Source: Romanomermis culicivorax
Taxonomy: Eukaryota > Nematoda > Enoplea > Mermithida > Mermithidae
Direction of reading: 5' to 3'
DNA: 64,000 nt
Assembly: GCA_963922205.1 (NCBI GenBank)
Contig: CAWUHX010000025.1
Coordinates: 558,001 to 622,000 of the forward strand
Shown: positions 25,401 through 34,943 of the stretch, piece by piece
Position numbering within the stretch: the first letter of the stretch is position 1
Layout of the letters: every line of letters begins with the position of its first letter
Program-made: the position numbers and the translations under genes
The notes under the pieces: generated by a model
What the model was told of the DNA's origin: nothing
Database searches by the model: none
The model's input: the letters and a program-made list of their open reading frames with translations, nothing else

Positions 25401-25857
25401 AGCCAGGTATAGTGCTCCCGTACGTTTTTCGCAACAGTTTGTTTCAGCTACTCAATGGGACGCATTGGCCGCAGCACTCGCCGCGTATCATTTTCCGCCA
25501 CCGCCGCCCAGTATGCTGTTTCCCGAACATCAGTGGAAAGATTTCCCAGCAGCACTAAAGGACAAGATACAACGCATTTTGTTGCCTCCACCGACGTTGA
25601 TCGCCCCGGCCCTGCAAGTCGCTCAAACGACTCCTGCGATGGCCCAACCCGTCGTGCAACCACCGGCTCCCTTACCGCCGCCAGTCACATCGCAACCGCA
25701 ACCAATTCCGCAACCGCCGCAGCCAGCGATTCTAGTGCCGCCGACGGCGCCTGTGGATGTCCAAACCCCACAGGCACCCAGCACGTCCGTGCCGGCTCTA
25801 GATCGCTACGGTAATCCTATCCGAAGACCCGGCCGGTATGAACACTCAACAAAATGA
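22419..25857 (+). CDS. Third coding region of the inner element: predicted DEDDy 3'-5' exonuclease (RNase D/WRN-like) with a long unknown tail
   Basis: A 1094-residue frame (22573-25857). Counting from that ATG, residues 187-380 have the DEDDy exonuclease order: ExoI VGFDTES (D194, E196), Exo[12 protein letters not shown] (D268/D269), a conserved HFDAYRI strand, a [11 protein letters not shown] helix, and ExoIII YAALDAY (Y371, D375). All catalytic positions are present. Such domains remove nucleotides from 3' ends of DNA or RNA. The start is uncertain. ATG 22573 gives a hydrophobic leader. Alternatively, ATG 22419 ([20 protein letters not shown]) joins in phase if an 82-nt GT...AG intron (22558-22639) is removed. 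Residues 400-1094 match nothing I know: a Lys-rich patch, a region with HYHYHPS, and a Pro-rich tail. The frame stops at TGA 25855 and continues in the same frame toward 27624. Confidence 0.8.
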
Positions 25858-27624
25858 AAACAACATCTCCAGGAAGAATCAGCGTACCGCAAATCCCACA
25901 AAACATAAACAACTGACGAACCGAGCACGCGGCGTACGCCGCCACCCAGCACTTCGCGTGCTGAGCGCGGCCGCACGCCCAGTGAATGCACAACTCGACG
26001 CCGTGAACAACGCGATAAACAGAGAGACCGCGAAGAAGCTGAACGCTCTTCGCATGCCATGTCAACGCCGAAGCCTAAACGCGACTCCTCCAAAACAGCA
26101 GCGCCGGCAACGAAACCGCCGCCTGCTCACCAACCCGATAGCCACCGTTCACGCCACGAGTCTCACTCTCGTGATGATCGCCACCGCAAAGAAACAAAAC
26201 AAACACCATCAACCGGCAGGGATAGCCGCCAACACGAACCCCGCGACGACGCACCGCCGCATCGTACGCAAAGCGAACAAACACGCAAGGTGCACACAAT
26301 GGGTTTTTACGAAGAACATTATCGCCACGGTTTCCGCCATTCACCATCGAAACTAACAGATTACATTAGCCCATTGCATCGAGATGCTGAAATCCAACGA
26401 CGTCTGGAGGCCTTGAAAAACCCGCCGAAAGATGAATTCAAAGTTCCGCTTCCACCGCCTCCCATGGACATGGAACCCGCAACACCCTCGATTCCGCCTA
26501 CGGTAATGTCGCAGCCGTCTACGGCTCCGACATCCGCCACAACGACCACAGTAACCCACACCACGTCGCTGCCGCCTACGGCCCTGACGTCGGCTCCGGT
26601 TACTGTGTTCACACAGCTGCCGGTGATAATCGCCACTAGGCCAGTTCTTGGAGCCCCTCTGCCACCAAGTTCCGCACCCGTCATTAAACCCCGACTGCCT
26701 GACGAGGCCACACATTTGCCAAATTACACGCGATTCCGAACCACCGATACGCCGCACTGCGTTACGTTAGTCACACCAGGCTACCCACCACATGTTGACC
26801 CGGCCATCGAATTTTTCTCACTGCGCACACTGCACGAAATGGTACTGATCAATTTTTTTGGCCGCCTTCGTATTCGTATCATCATGCCCGTGCATATCCA
26901 CGCTACCAACGCTTCTCTGGCGCTGTACCAATATTTCCGCGACCATTATCGCCCCGCATACGTAGAACAACAACCCCTGATCTCGCACGCCGTGGCCACG
27001 TTTATTTTGAAATGGGTCGCCAGTCTTTGGGCCAAGGAGCTCGGCGTCGTTGACGCCGTTCACACCGCCCACTTGACACTTTTCCTATACGAAGCCTGCG
27101 GCTTGGATAACCCTTCGTGCCTACTTCAAGCCTACAACACCGCTGTCGGACTCATCGACAGCTGGATGGCTTACCCGGGCTACGCTCCGTTTCCCCAGCC
27201 GCCCGAAATCGCCAACATCCAACGAATTTATTTGCAATATCACAGCAAGACGGATCGCCCCGCGCCCCTGCTGCGTCGGCACGACTTTTCTGCCCGGTGG
27301 AATCTTTTGCCACCGCAACCGTTGCCGCCAACAGGGATGCCGTCCGACCGACCGTCCCTAATCGCCACTCAGTTACCACCACCAGGCATGAACCCGCTCT
27401 CGCCGCTTCAACTTCAAACGTCAACCTCATCGTCGCCCCGCCGGGATACCTCTGATTATGGTCGATCCCGCTATTCCCGCAACATCCGTTTTGATGGCCA
27501 CGACGACCCTTACGATCCCCATGGCTACCACAATGATCGTTACCGACGAAACGAACGCGACCGCCGCGATCCTCCACGAAATCACCGCTCCGCATCCGAT
27601 ACTCGTTACCGCCGCCGCCATTGA
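25858..27624 (+). CDS. Continuation of the third coding region (function unknown), after two in-frame stops
   Basis: The frame is the same as the exonuclease region, interrupted by TGA 25855-25857 and TAA 25906-25908. After that it is open to 27624, with the first ATG at 26059. The sequence between and after the stops is Arg/Glu/Ser/Pro-rich, continuing the composition of the upstream tail, so the stops look like point changes in one long frame. A compact, less repetitive region at about 26700-27290 ([20 protein letters not shown], then [20 protein letters not shown]) looks like a folded domain; I do not recognise it. The C-terminus is rich in Arg, Asp and Tyr and suggests nucleic-acid binding (inferred). 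Confidence 0.6.
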
Positions 27625-28019
27625 ACAAAGAGCTTTTTGTATAGTAACATTGTTTTTCTTCGTTTTTGTGTTTCTTAACCTCATTTTCACCCGGTTGTTT
27701 TATTTCTAATCTCGTTTTGCTTTATACTTTTGTACTAGTTTCCAGCGCATGTGCAGCCGACGCTGCAAGCACACGGTAAGTTGACCGCCGGTGGCCCGCT
27801 ACACGCCCCCACTTGCCCCGTTTTGTCCGCACACTTCGCCGCTGGACGCACTATTGTCACCGCCCCAAAAATCGGCTCAAACTACCCCAACAACTTCGCC
27901 GGCCCCGCTGTGTGACACCGAAGAATTCTTCGGCAACCCCGGCGACAGCCTGTAGTGGCGGAGCCCTTCCCCTTGCATGTTTTTCGGTATTTCTTGATGA
28001 TCGCTTAGGGCGATCTACT

Positions 28020-28034
28020 GCAAGGGGGGAGGGG
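28020..28034 (+). other. Polypurine tract of the inner element
   Basis: GCAAGGGGGGAGGGG directly precedes the TGTTGTAG start of the 3' LTR, the position and composition expected for the plus-strand primer. Confidence 0.85.
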
Positions 28035-28627
28035 TGTTGTAGTGTGTTTTCCACCGATTTTTATTGTTTTGTCAAAATGCGTCACAGGCCCGCAGGTGGC
28101 AAGTGGAGAGAGCAACGCGGACCACTAGTGGCCATCTTACTGTAGCGCACGTCGGTACGCGTGCGCTGGTCTCTCTTTATTCACTTATCGATTAACGTAT
28201 ATTTTGTGTGTTTTTATTTTTCTACTAGTTGTGTGCCCCGCCGGCCACCACTAGCACATATTAGCAGCCTCCCACCACGCCTTTTCCTCTTTTCTCGCCC
28301 GTGCGTGGGAGTCGATTTATTGTTATTACTTTCTCTTCGCCTCGCCCGTCGCGTTTTTGTCATGTAAGTTTTTGTATTTTTGTCGTGTAATAATAAATAG
28401 GTAGGAAAGCTCCTTCGTCTCTTGGTACTGAGCAATAAGGGAGACAATTAAAGAAACTAGGCTTTTCTTTAATTGTTGGGTTAATTATCGTTGGGGTTTA
28501 AGTACTAGTAATTAGGTTATCGGGTAAACGTGGGTGTGGGACGCACGTACATTAAGGACGCAACCTCGGAATCCCAATCCTGCTCACGCGGCATCATCTC
28601 GGCCCCGACCAAGACCAAGATACAACA
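28035..28627 (+). repeat. 3' LTR of the inner element
   Basis: Starts TGTTGTAGTGTG and ends GACCAAGATACAACA; pairs with 14449-15039, with about 17 differences by eye including a 2 bp length difference (GTGTGT versus GTGT). Followed by TTGG, the partner of TTAG at 14445-14448. Confidence 0.95.
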
Positions 28628-28716
28628 TTGGTACGATGAATATCAATTTCTTCCATGAGATTGATGACGTGGCTTTTTACTGCTTGACGGTTATCTTGGT
28701 CAAGGAATGATAGACT
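28628..28716 (-). pseudogene. hAT transposase exon, upstream half
   Basis: Read on the minus strand after an acceptor (TTGTTTAG), it encodes SFLDQDNRQAVKSHVINLM and following residues, a stretch typical of hAT transposases just upstream of the acidic linker. It joins the other half at 14303-14448 in one frame across the inner LTR element. Upstream of it (28717-29167) no further transposase exon is visible, so the N-terminal and DDE parts are missing. Confidence 0.75.
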
Positions 28717-29167
28717 CTAAACAATAAACATGAAGGAAGATTTTAATGTCATCAGTAAATATTAAAATTTTAGAAATCATTTTGATAATGACTGATATAT
28801 GCGCGCACAGTTTAGGACTAATGCCAGGCGCATCGGTTGAGCTATGTAACAAACAATAATAATAATAATACGTAATAACATGTCAGACTTCCAGCCGTTT
28901 CTCTCTCTCTCGCCACTTGCCAGTTGCCAGTGCACATTACATATTACATTATAGTGCACATCACATTACATAGTACGAAGTACGAACGAGCATAATAATG
29001 ACTGTTGGAAAGAGTCCAAATAGGTTTCAACGAGTAATCAATAATCAATCATCATATAACTGGTGAACAAAGGTCTATTATCTATCAATATCTACTAATT
29101 GAGTCTGCCATTGAAAATATTTAATTATTGTTTCCTTCTTTCTTTATACATTTTTATTATATTATAT

Positions 29168-29240
29168 AAAATTGTCACGGATATCCGGATATCCGAGGTC
29201 TCAAAAAATCCGGATATCCGGATGTCAAAAAATATCCGAC
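29168..29240. repeat. Right subterminal CGGATATCC cluster of the hAT element
   Basis: Several copies of CGGATATCCG or its half sites, followed by the GCACATCACTA end at 29251. It mirrors the cluster at 13531-13625. Confidence 0.8.
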
Positions 29241-29259
29241 GCACATCACTAGTCAAAAG

Positions 29260-30570
29260 TACACTCTTTTCGAACCCCAACTGCCCAGAAATCCAAGACA
29301 GTGTCCTAACCGAACAGGGCATTGTTGTCCAGCTAGATAAAAGCACCCGACATCGTAACGCCTTTTTAACCCCCAAAACCAACGAAACTCATACTACACT
29401 ATACGATTTTGACGATTTTGAACTGATTAACGCAAAACTAAACTATCTAGCAGATAAAATCCAGGAATTCGAAATCCAAAATTTCAAAAACGTTTGGAGT
29501 GAATTATGCAGACAAGCACAGCGTCACCTTGACCTAGTATGGCAAATTTTGGGCCTTGATGCAACACTTGGGGCGCGTGCATTCCTACAGCAAACCGACA
29601 TAATAGCAGAATTCACAGGAGAAGCCCTCACAGCCAGGCCCTGTAAACAAGTAAACGCATCTGAAGTCTTTTACAACCATAAAATCAACCAAACATGCTA
29701 CAAACTTTTACCCATTCTCATAGGACCCGAACTCATGTTTTCGAATCCAGGAGGAAACGATTTGACCCCTTTCTCACAAACTGTTCACTGCCATCACATG
29801 CACGTAGCCCTTTACAAATGGAATAATACATGGGTCAGCGAAACAGGATCCCCGCATGTCACAAATCTCCCTTTAGAAAATCGTCTGGAACCAAAATTTC
29901 TCCCTTTTCTATTTTAACACACCCGCAATTTTTCATGATCAACTCGCAACAATTTCGACAAACTTACTCTTTTTGAAACAATACATTTACAAAATTCATA
30001 CACTCGAAAACATTGTTAAAAAACTTGTCAATTACACCGCCCAAATGTGTCTCAACTCAGATACAGTTTACAACATGATCTCAGGCAGTGGCCAAGCAAT
30101 CGGAAATACCCTCTCTGGCGCCGGTCAAGGCATAGAACATGTAATAACCGGTACCACCCAAAGCCTCACAGACGGATTAAATAATTTACTCAAAGGACCC
30201 CTGCAAGTCATTATTAATCTAGCCGTTATTACTGTAGTTATTGCAGGCGTCTTTTACTCTTTTCTCATTCTTCGAAAATATTTCCCTTCTCCAAAGCATC
30301 ATGCCGCAAATGAACATGCGTACGAAATACCATCACACAACAGACGTTTACATGAGACCATTCCCCCATCATTCGGCCATGCTCTCTTAGAATTAGCTAA
30401 TCGTCGTGGGGCACAAATGCAGCAGAAATACGTCCTTGTCGATATTGATACCCCAGAACTCCTGCAATCGAACTCATTAATCAAATTCAAAAATCTGGAT
30501 CAAATAAGCCACCCCAGAATGTGCCTGAGAAACATACCCCTCACATTCCGATCACACTTAATGGCAAGCT
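29260..30570 (+). pseudogene. Envelope-like glycoprotein region, C-terminal part (frameshifted)
   Basis: Resumes directly after the hAT's right target duplication. The first open segment runs to 29917, with Cys and NxS/T sequons. A second segment in another frame (about 29940-30572) contains a Gly-rich stretch (GSGQAIGNTLSGAGQGI), then one strong membrane segment (LQVIINLAVITVVIAGVFYSF) and a charged cytoplasmic-type tail. Signal peptide, Cys-rich ectodomain, single membrane anchor and tail, in that order, are what an envelope-type protein needs. Two frame changes (near 13490 and near 29920) make this copy non-functional. It lies between gag and protease, not after integrase. Confidence 0.65.
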
Positions 30571-31327
30571 AATTACAAAAGGCATGATCGACACTGGTGC
30601 CGTATACTCACTCATTGATTCACGAATCGCTCAAATCTTACACCTAGACATGAAACCACCGCTAGTCCAAGCCAAATCAGCGAATAACCTCCCGATCCAC
30701 TTTGTAGGAACCACTTTTGTTAAGGTAACAGCCCAAACTATCCAGAAAACAATAACGGACCATGTCCAGAAAGATTGCACAGCAGATGTCCTTCTAGGCA
30801 AAAACTTTCTCAGTCGATTTTCCGAATACACTATCAACAATCAGAAATCCCAGGTCAAATTTGGCAATGTCATACTACCCTGCGATGGCCTAGAATATAG
30901 CCCCCTTTCGACCCATGGTGGAACCTATTTAGATGAGAAACTTGAATTACCACCCTGTACAGTAACCGAATTTACTGTCCCCTTGCCCAAATCGTACCTA
31001 CAGGTTAAACAGCTTGAATTTACCCCGAAACCCAAACAGAATACCAAAGTTCATTTCGCAGCTTGTGTTTCGGAAAACCAAAACAGTCGCATATGCATAT
31101 CAGTTTTAAACACACAAGACACAGCCCAAACTCTTTACCCGGGAACATGCATCAGTACCGTCTCCTGTTACATCCCAAAACAAAATGCTCCCGCTAAAGT
31201 GGCCCCCTCAACGCAAAACCAGCCAAATCATTTTGATACATTCACATGGTTAAAAGAAAACGTTAACTTAACCTCCAGTGACCTCACAGAAACAGAAAAA
31301 AACTCAACTTCTACACGCTTTATCTAA
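30521..31327 (+). CDS. Protease region of the outer element
   Basis: Open frame with a retropepsin active site, GMIDTGAVYSLID, followed by a flap-like region and ADVLLGKNFLSRF, the usual second conserved strand (hydrophobic-LLG-x-x-hydrophobic-L). It cleaves the element's polyproteins. Its 5' end overlaps the envelope tail in another frame by about 50 bases. The 3' end overlaps the RT frame, so a frame change (programmed or mutational) is needed at about 31280-31327 to continue into RT. Confidence 0.85.
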   Translation: MPEKHTPHIPITLNGKLITKGMIDTGAVYSLIDSRIAQILHLDMKPPLVQAKSANNLPIHFVGTTFVKVTAQTIQKTITDHVQKDCTADVLLGKNFLSRFSEYTINNQKSQVKFGNVILPCDGLEYSPLSTHGGTYLDEKLELPPCTVTEFTVPLPKSYLQVKQLEFTPKPKQNTKVHFAACVSENQNSRICISVLNTQDTAQTLYPGTCISTVSCYIPKQNAPAKVAPSTQNQPNHFDTFTWLKENVNLTSSDLTETEKNSTSTRFI

Positions 31328-32671
31328 GTATCCTATGTTATATGCTAAATCCAAAATGGACGTAGGTAGAACCACCCTTATTTCACATACAATTGACACC
31401 AATGGCTCCCAACTCTTACGTAGACACCTTTTTCAAACGTCCCCAAGGGAAAAGCAAATCATACAAGCAGAAGTCGAGCAACTCGCAGCAGCAGGTGTCA
31501 TAAGCCAGAGCCATTCTCCATGGTGCTCCAATACAGTCTTAATCCCCAAAAAAGATGGAGGCCATCGCTTATGCATTGATTTTAGAGGGCTCAATAAAGT
31601 CAAAAAAAAGATACCTATCCCCTGCCCGCATAGACGAAATTCTAGACACCCTGCGTGGAATGAAATATTTTACATCTCTTGACCAATCCAATGCCTATTA
31701 TTCCATTCCCATTGCACAAGCAGACAGAGAAAAAACTGCCTTTAATTGCTCAGCCGGACAATATCAGTTTAACTATCTTCCCTTTGGTCTCACCAACGCC
31801 CCCGCCACATTCCAAAGGTTAATGGATGTTATCCTCTCGGGATTGCAATGGAACACATGCCTTGTCTATCTCGATGATGTTTTAGTCTTCACAGACTCCC
31901 ATGCCCAGATGCTCGAACGTTTAGACACTATTCTTGCCCGTTTCTCACAAGCAGGCCTTAAACTAAACATACAAAAATGCAAATTCTGCCAGCCCCAAGT
32001 CTAATACCTAGGCCACGCCATTTCTCAGCAAGGCATTTCACCAGACCCCAATAAGGTACAGTCCATTTATGATATCCCCACCCCCAAAAGCTCCAAAGAA
32101 GTTAAGTCATTCCTTGGCCTACCCTCCTATTATCGCAGATTCATCCCGAACTGCTCCCAAATTACCAGCCCCCTCACAGCTCTACTCAAAAAGAATTCAG
32201 AATTTTCCTGGGGGCCCAAACAGCAAAATGCATTCACTAAACTCAAAGAGTTGCTTATTCATGCCCCAATACTGCAGCATCCCGATTTCACCAAACCGTT
32301 CATTCTGCAAACTGACGCCTCAAAACTCGGAATCGGCGCCATTCTCAGTCAACTAGACAGTAAAGGTCAGGATCGCCCCATCACTTTTGGGAACCGCACA
32401 TTGAAACCCGCAGAATGCAACTACCCAATAACTGAGTTGGAAACCCTTGCAGTAGTTGAGTTTATCAAGTATTTCGGACCCTATCTGTTTCAGCAACATG
32501 TTATTGTCCACACTGACCATACTGCTGTTCAGGCAGTCTTACAGAAGGGAAAACCCGTCCCCTCGCATTGCCTGTTGGGGATTAGCCCTCTCCGGTATTC
32601 AGCTAGACATTAGACCTAAGAAAGGCACTGCTAACCGCAACGCAGAGGCTATTTCTCCTTTCCCCTCATAG
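31278..32671 (+). pseudogene. Reverse transcriptase and RNase H of the outer element, broken
   Basis: RT starts in one frame (VIPKKDGGHRLCIDFRGLN-type fingers, about 31536-31600). It shifts frame at a run of A near 31602-31609, then continues with TSLDQSNAYYSIPIA, YLPFGLTNAPATFQRLMD and an intact catalytic box LVYLDDVLVF. A TAA at 32002-32004 interrupts it just before the YLGHAIS motif. RNase H follows (FILQTDASKLGIGAIL, TELETLAVVEF, VHTDHTAVQAV), with another frame change near 32570 and a TAG near 32669. The lesions make the copy inactive although the catalytic motifs survive. Confidence 0.9.
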
Positions 32672-34000
32672 ACAGCGAAGCAATCCTTTGATATTGAGCA
32701 ACTAGAAACCCGCCCTGAGATATCAACCATCAATTCCATCCTTGAGGCCGAAGCAACTGAACAAGAAGAGCAACAGAAAAATTTTGCTGAACTTCAACGC
32801 ACTGATGCAACTGTCAAAAATATCTTAGCAAAAATCGCCAAAAAACATCCCCTTACTATGATCAAATTCGCAGTGCATCAAAACATCGTCTTTCGTATAG
32901 TCAACAAACAGGCAAAACTATACATCCCCAAGTCACAAGTCCAGCATCTCATCGCCTCACATCATGACAGCAAATTCACAGGTCATTTCGCTGCCGGGAA
33001 AACTTTACACTTGCTTCGGCAAAAATATTTTTGGCCCCAGATGAGCCATGATATCAAACATTATTGCAAAACTTGCCACCCATGCCAGACACAAAAAGCC
33101 CTCCGGCACAAAATACATGCCAATCTGGTACCAATTCAGCCGACTGACCCATTTGATAGAGTCGGTGTTGATTGCATGGGGCCGTTACCCCTAACTGAAG
33201 ATGGCAACCGATTCATTGTCGTTTTCATCGATTATTTCACTAAATATGTGGAGGCATTTCCGACCCCTGATATCACTGCAGCCACTATTGCCAAATTATT
33301 CGTAACCAAAATTGTTTGCCGTCATGTCTCCCCAAAAATCATCCATTGTGATCGTGGCTCCGATTTTGTCTCTGATCTCTTTTCAAGGATCACTAGTTTA
33401 TGCAATACTCAAAAAATTCACACCACCCCATACCATCCCATTGCTAATGGGGAAGTTGAGCGTTGCAACCAGACTCTAGCCACCCGTATCCGCATGTACA
33501 TCAATTCAAATCACACTGATCGGGATACTTATCTACCCTATGCCGTTTTTTCGATCAACATTCATAAGAATGATAGCACTTCGTATCCCCCATTTGAATT
33601 GCTCCATGGTAGGCAAGCTAATCTCCCAGGCGACGCAGCCCTAAATTTTTTCCCCACTTCCTACATGGTTGATTTAGAGGATTATGCCCTTCATGTAAAA
33701 TCTCACTTTAGAGAGGCACTCTCAACTGTACAGAAAAGTTTACAAAAAGCCCAAGATCACTATACCCTTCAGTATAACAAGCATGCGCAAAACATCCACT
33801 ACCAGGCAGGTGATCTTATTCTCTACAAAAATCATTCGTGTAAACAAGGGCTCACTCCCAAGTTCCTCCCTCGCCAAAATGGGCCCTATACAGTTACAAA
33901 TTTCATGTACCCCAACGTTACACTCAAACACCCCACTAAAAATATCACATTTATGGTACATGTAAATGAGACAACCCCGTTCCACCCTCGAAAGCCTTGA
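32672..34000 (+). CDS. Integrase of the outer element
   Basis: Open from 32672; the first ATG is at 32858. It contains an HHCC zinc domain (HHDSKFTGHF through CKTCHPCQ) and a DDE core: GVDCMGPLP, IHCDRGSDF and NGEVERCNQ, all acidic positions present. A basic C-terminal domain ends KPTKNITFMV-like just before the polypurine tract. It catalyses insertion of the cDNA. This is the best preserved part of the outer element's pol. Confidence 0.92.
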   Translation, partial: TAKQSFDIEQLETRPEISTINSILEAEATEQEEQQKNFAELQRTDATVKNILAKIAKKHPLTMIKFAVHQNIVFRIVNKQAKLYIPKSQVQHLIASHHDSKFTGHFAAGKTLHLLRQKYFWPQMSHDIKHYCKTCHPCQTQKALRHKIHANLVPIQPTDPFDRVGVDCMGPLPLTEDGNRFIVVFIDYFTKYVEAFPTPDITAATIAKLFVTKIVCRHVSPKIIHCDRGSDFVSDLFSRITSLCNTQKIHTTPYHPIANGEVERCNQTLATRIRMYINSNHTDRDTYLPYAVFSINIHKNDSTSYPPFELLHGRQANLPGDAALNFFPTSYMVDLEDYALHVKSHFREALSTVQKSLQKAQDHYTLQYNKHAQNIHYQAGDLILYKNHSCKQGLTPKFLPRQNGPYTVTNFMYPNVTLKHPTKNITFMVHVNETTPFHPRKP

Positions 34001-34019
34001 ATGAGGACGTTCAACTCCG

Positions 34020-34031
34020 AAATGAGGGAAA
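34020..34031 (+). other. Polypurine tract of the outer element
   Basis: The purine-rich stretch GAAATGAGGGAAA lies immediately before the TGTAATG start of the 3' LTR. Confidence 0.65.
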
Positions 34032-34939
34032 TGTAATGTACCTGCTAAAGCAGTACTGTAAATATGTAGCATACTGTATGTGATAGACCTTTATTAAATA
34101 TTATTTCATTTTCACATTTTATCGTCTCAAGGATGTCTGGGATTCACACCCAAACATTCCTATAAAATTACGTGAAGTACTTTATTTTGATCCGTTCACA
34201 CCCCAGTAGCCCAATTAAGATGCCCCAATTAATTTGCACAAACGGCAGCTGGCCCCCTAGAACCTACACTAAACCACACATTCCACGGCTACCGTAATCC
34301 CCCGTAAAAATCGTAAACAACACCTGCACACAGTAAAATAAGTAAAAGCCCCGCCAGACAGTAGTCTCAAGTGCAATGGTAGCGACGGCCCCACAAAACA
34401 TGTGTATACAGAGAAACAGATACAGGAAGCATGCACAGAAGCACAGAGGTGTGGCTAAGCCCACCGTAGAAAGCAAGCGAAGCACGAAAAGCATACAGTA
34501 CCAGGAAAGCATTAGAAAGGCGTGACTAAGTAAGCATGAAAAGCAAAGCAGGAAGCGACGATTGGCGGAAGAAGATGGACAGAAGCACGACCTCCCGGGA
34601 CGCCCAGGGAGTGGCCAAAAACGTCGTATTTAAAGAGAAACAAAGTGTGATTTTGTCATTATTGGTGATTATGGAATTCTTCATTTTTCAAACCGCGCTC
34701 GTCTCGTTTTATATTTGCAAGCAGCCATTTTTACGAAAGCAGTTAAACTGAGGCCCATTCATTATTTGCAAGCTGAGACCGCGTTCTTTCGTTATTTGTT
34801 GTTGACGTCTCAAAGCAGCCGTCGATTAGTATCCGTATTGCCCCGTATTATCGAATCGCCCGTCTCCCCCGCGCCCCATTTCGTTGCCGTGACGTCCATT
34901 TGGTTAAAGCAAAGTGCTTCACAAAATCTGGTCGTTACA
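34032..34939 (+). repeat. 3' LTR of the outer element
   Basis: A 908 bp direct repeat of 9927-10834 with about 26 differences by eye, ending GGTCGTTACA and followed by the CACA target duplication at 34940-34943. Confidence 0.95.
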
Positions 34940-34943
34940 CACA

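Larger units (their letters stand above)
14449..28627 (+). mobile_element. Inner Ty3/gypsy-class LTR retrotransposon carrying a third coding region with an exonuclease domain
   Basis: Direct LTRs (591 and 593 bp) have inverted ends TGTTGTA / TACAACA, with flanks TTAG (14445-14448) and TTGG (28628-28631), a 4 bp duplication with one mismatch. The order is gag (to 17120), pol (17241-21905: protease, RT, RNase H, integrase), a ~0.5 kb spacer, then a third coding region (22419-27624) ending near the polypurine tract. By eye the LTRs differ at about 17 positions (about 3%). The interior is richer in GC than the host, with a C-rich coding strand. Known defects: two in-frame stops between gag and pol, two in the third region, and a changed RT catalytic box. 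At 14.2 kb it is long for the class because of the third region. Confidence 0.95.
13520..29251 (-). mobile_element. hAT-type DNA transposon inserted in the outer element and itself split by the inner LTR element
   Basis: The ends are TAGTGATGTGC and GCACATCACTA. They are flanked by an 8 bp duplication with one mismatch (ATCAAAAG at 13512-13519, GTCAAAAG at 29252-29259), as expected for hAT. Both ends carry clusters of the palindrome CGGATATCCG (about 13531-13625 and 29168-29240), which look like subterminal transposase-binding repeats. Without the inner LTR element it is only about 1.55 kb, short for an autonomous hAT. It keeps C-terminal transposase exons on the minus strand, so it is a deletion derivative. 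Confidence 0.92.
9927..34939 (+). mobile_element. Outer Ty3/gypsy-class LTR element, split by a nested hAT
   Basis: It is bounded by two 908 bp direct LTRs with inverted ends (TGTAACG / CGTTACA) and a 4 bp target duplication CACA (9923-9926 and 34940-34943). With the nested insertion removed, the internal order is gag with four zinc knuckles, an envelope-like region, then protease, reverse transcriptase, RNase H and integrase; this order is unusual. By eye the LTRs differ at about 26 of 908 positions (about 3%). The copy is defective: an in-frame TGA in gag, a frameshift in the envelope region, and several frameshifts and stops in PR-RT-RNaseH. The integrase frame is still open. The coding strand is A/C-rich and G-poor. 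Confidence 0.93.

Noticed and set aside
17076-27690. Many antisense frames over the inner element
   Set aside because: They mirror the C-rich third-position bias of gag, pol and the third coding region on the opposite strand and lack domains.
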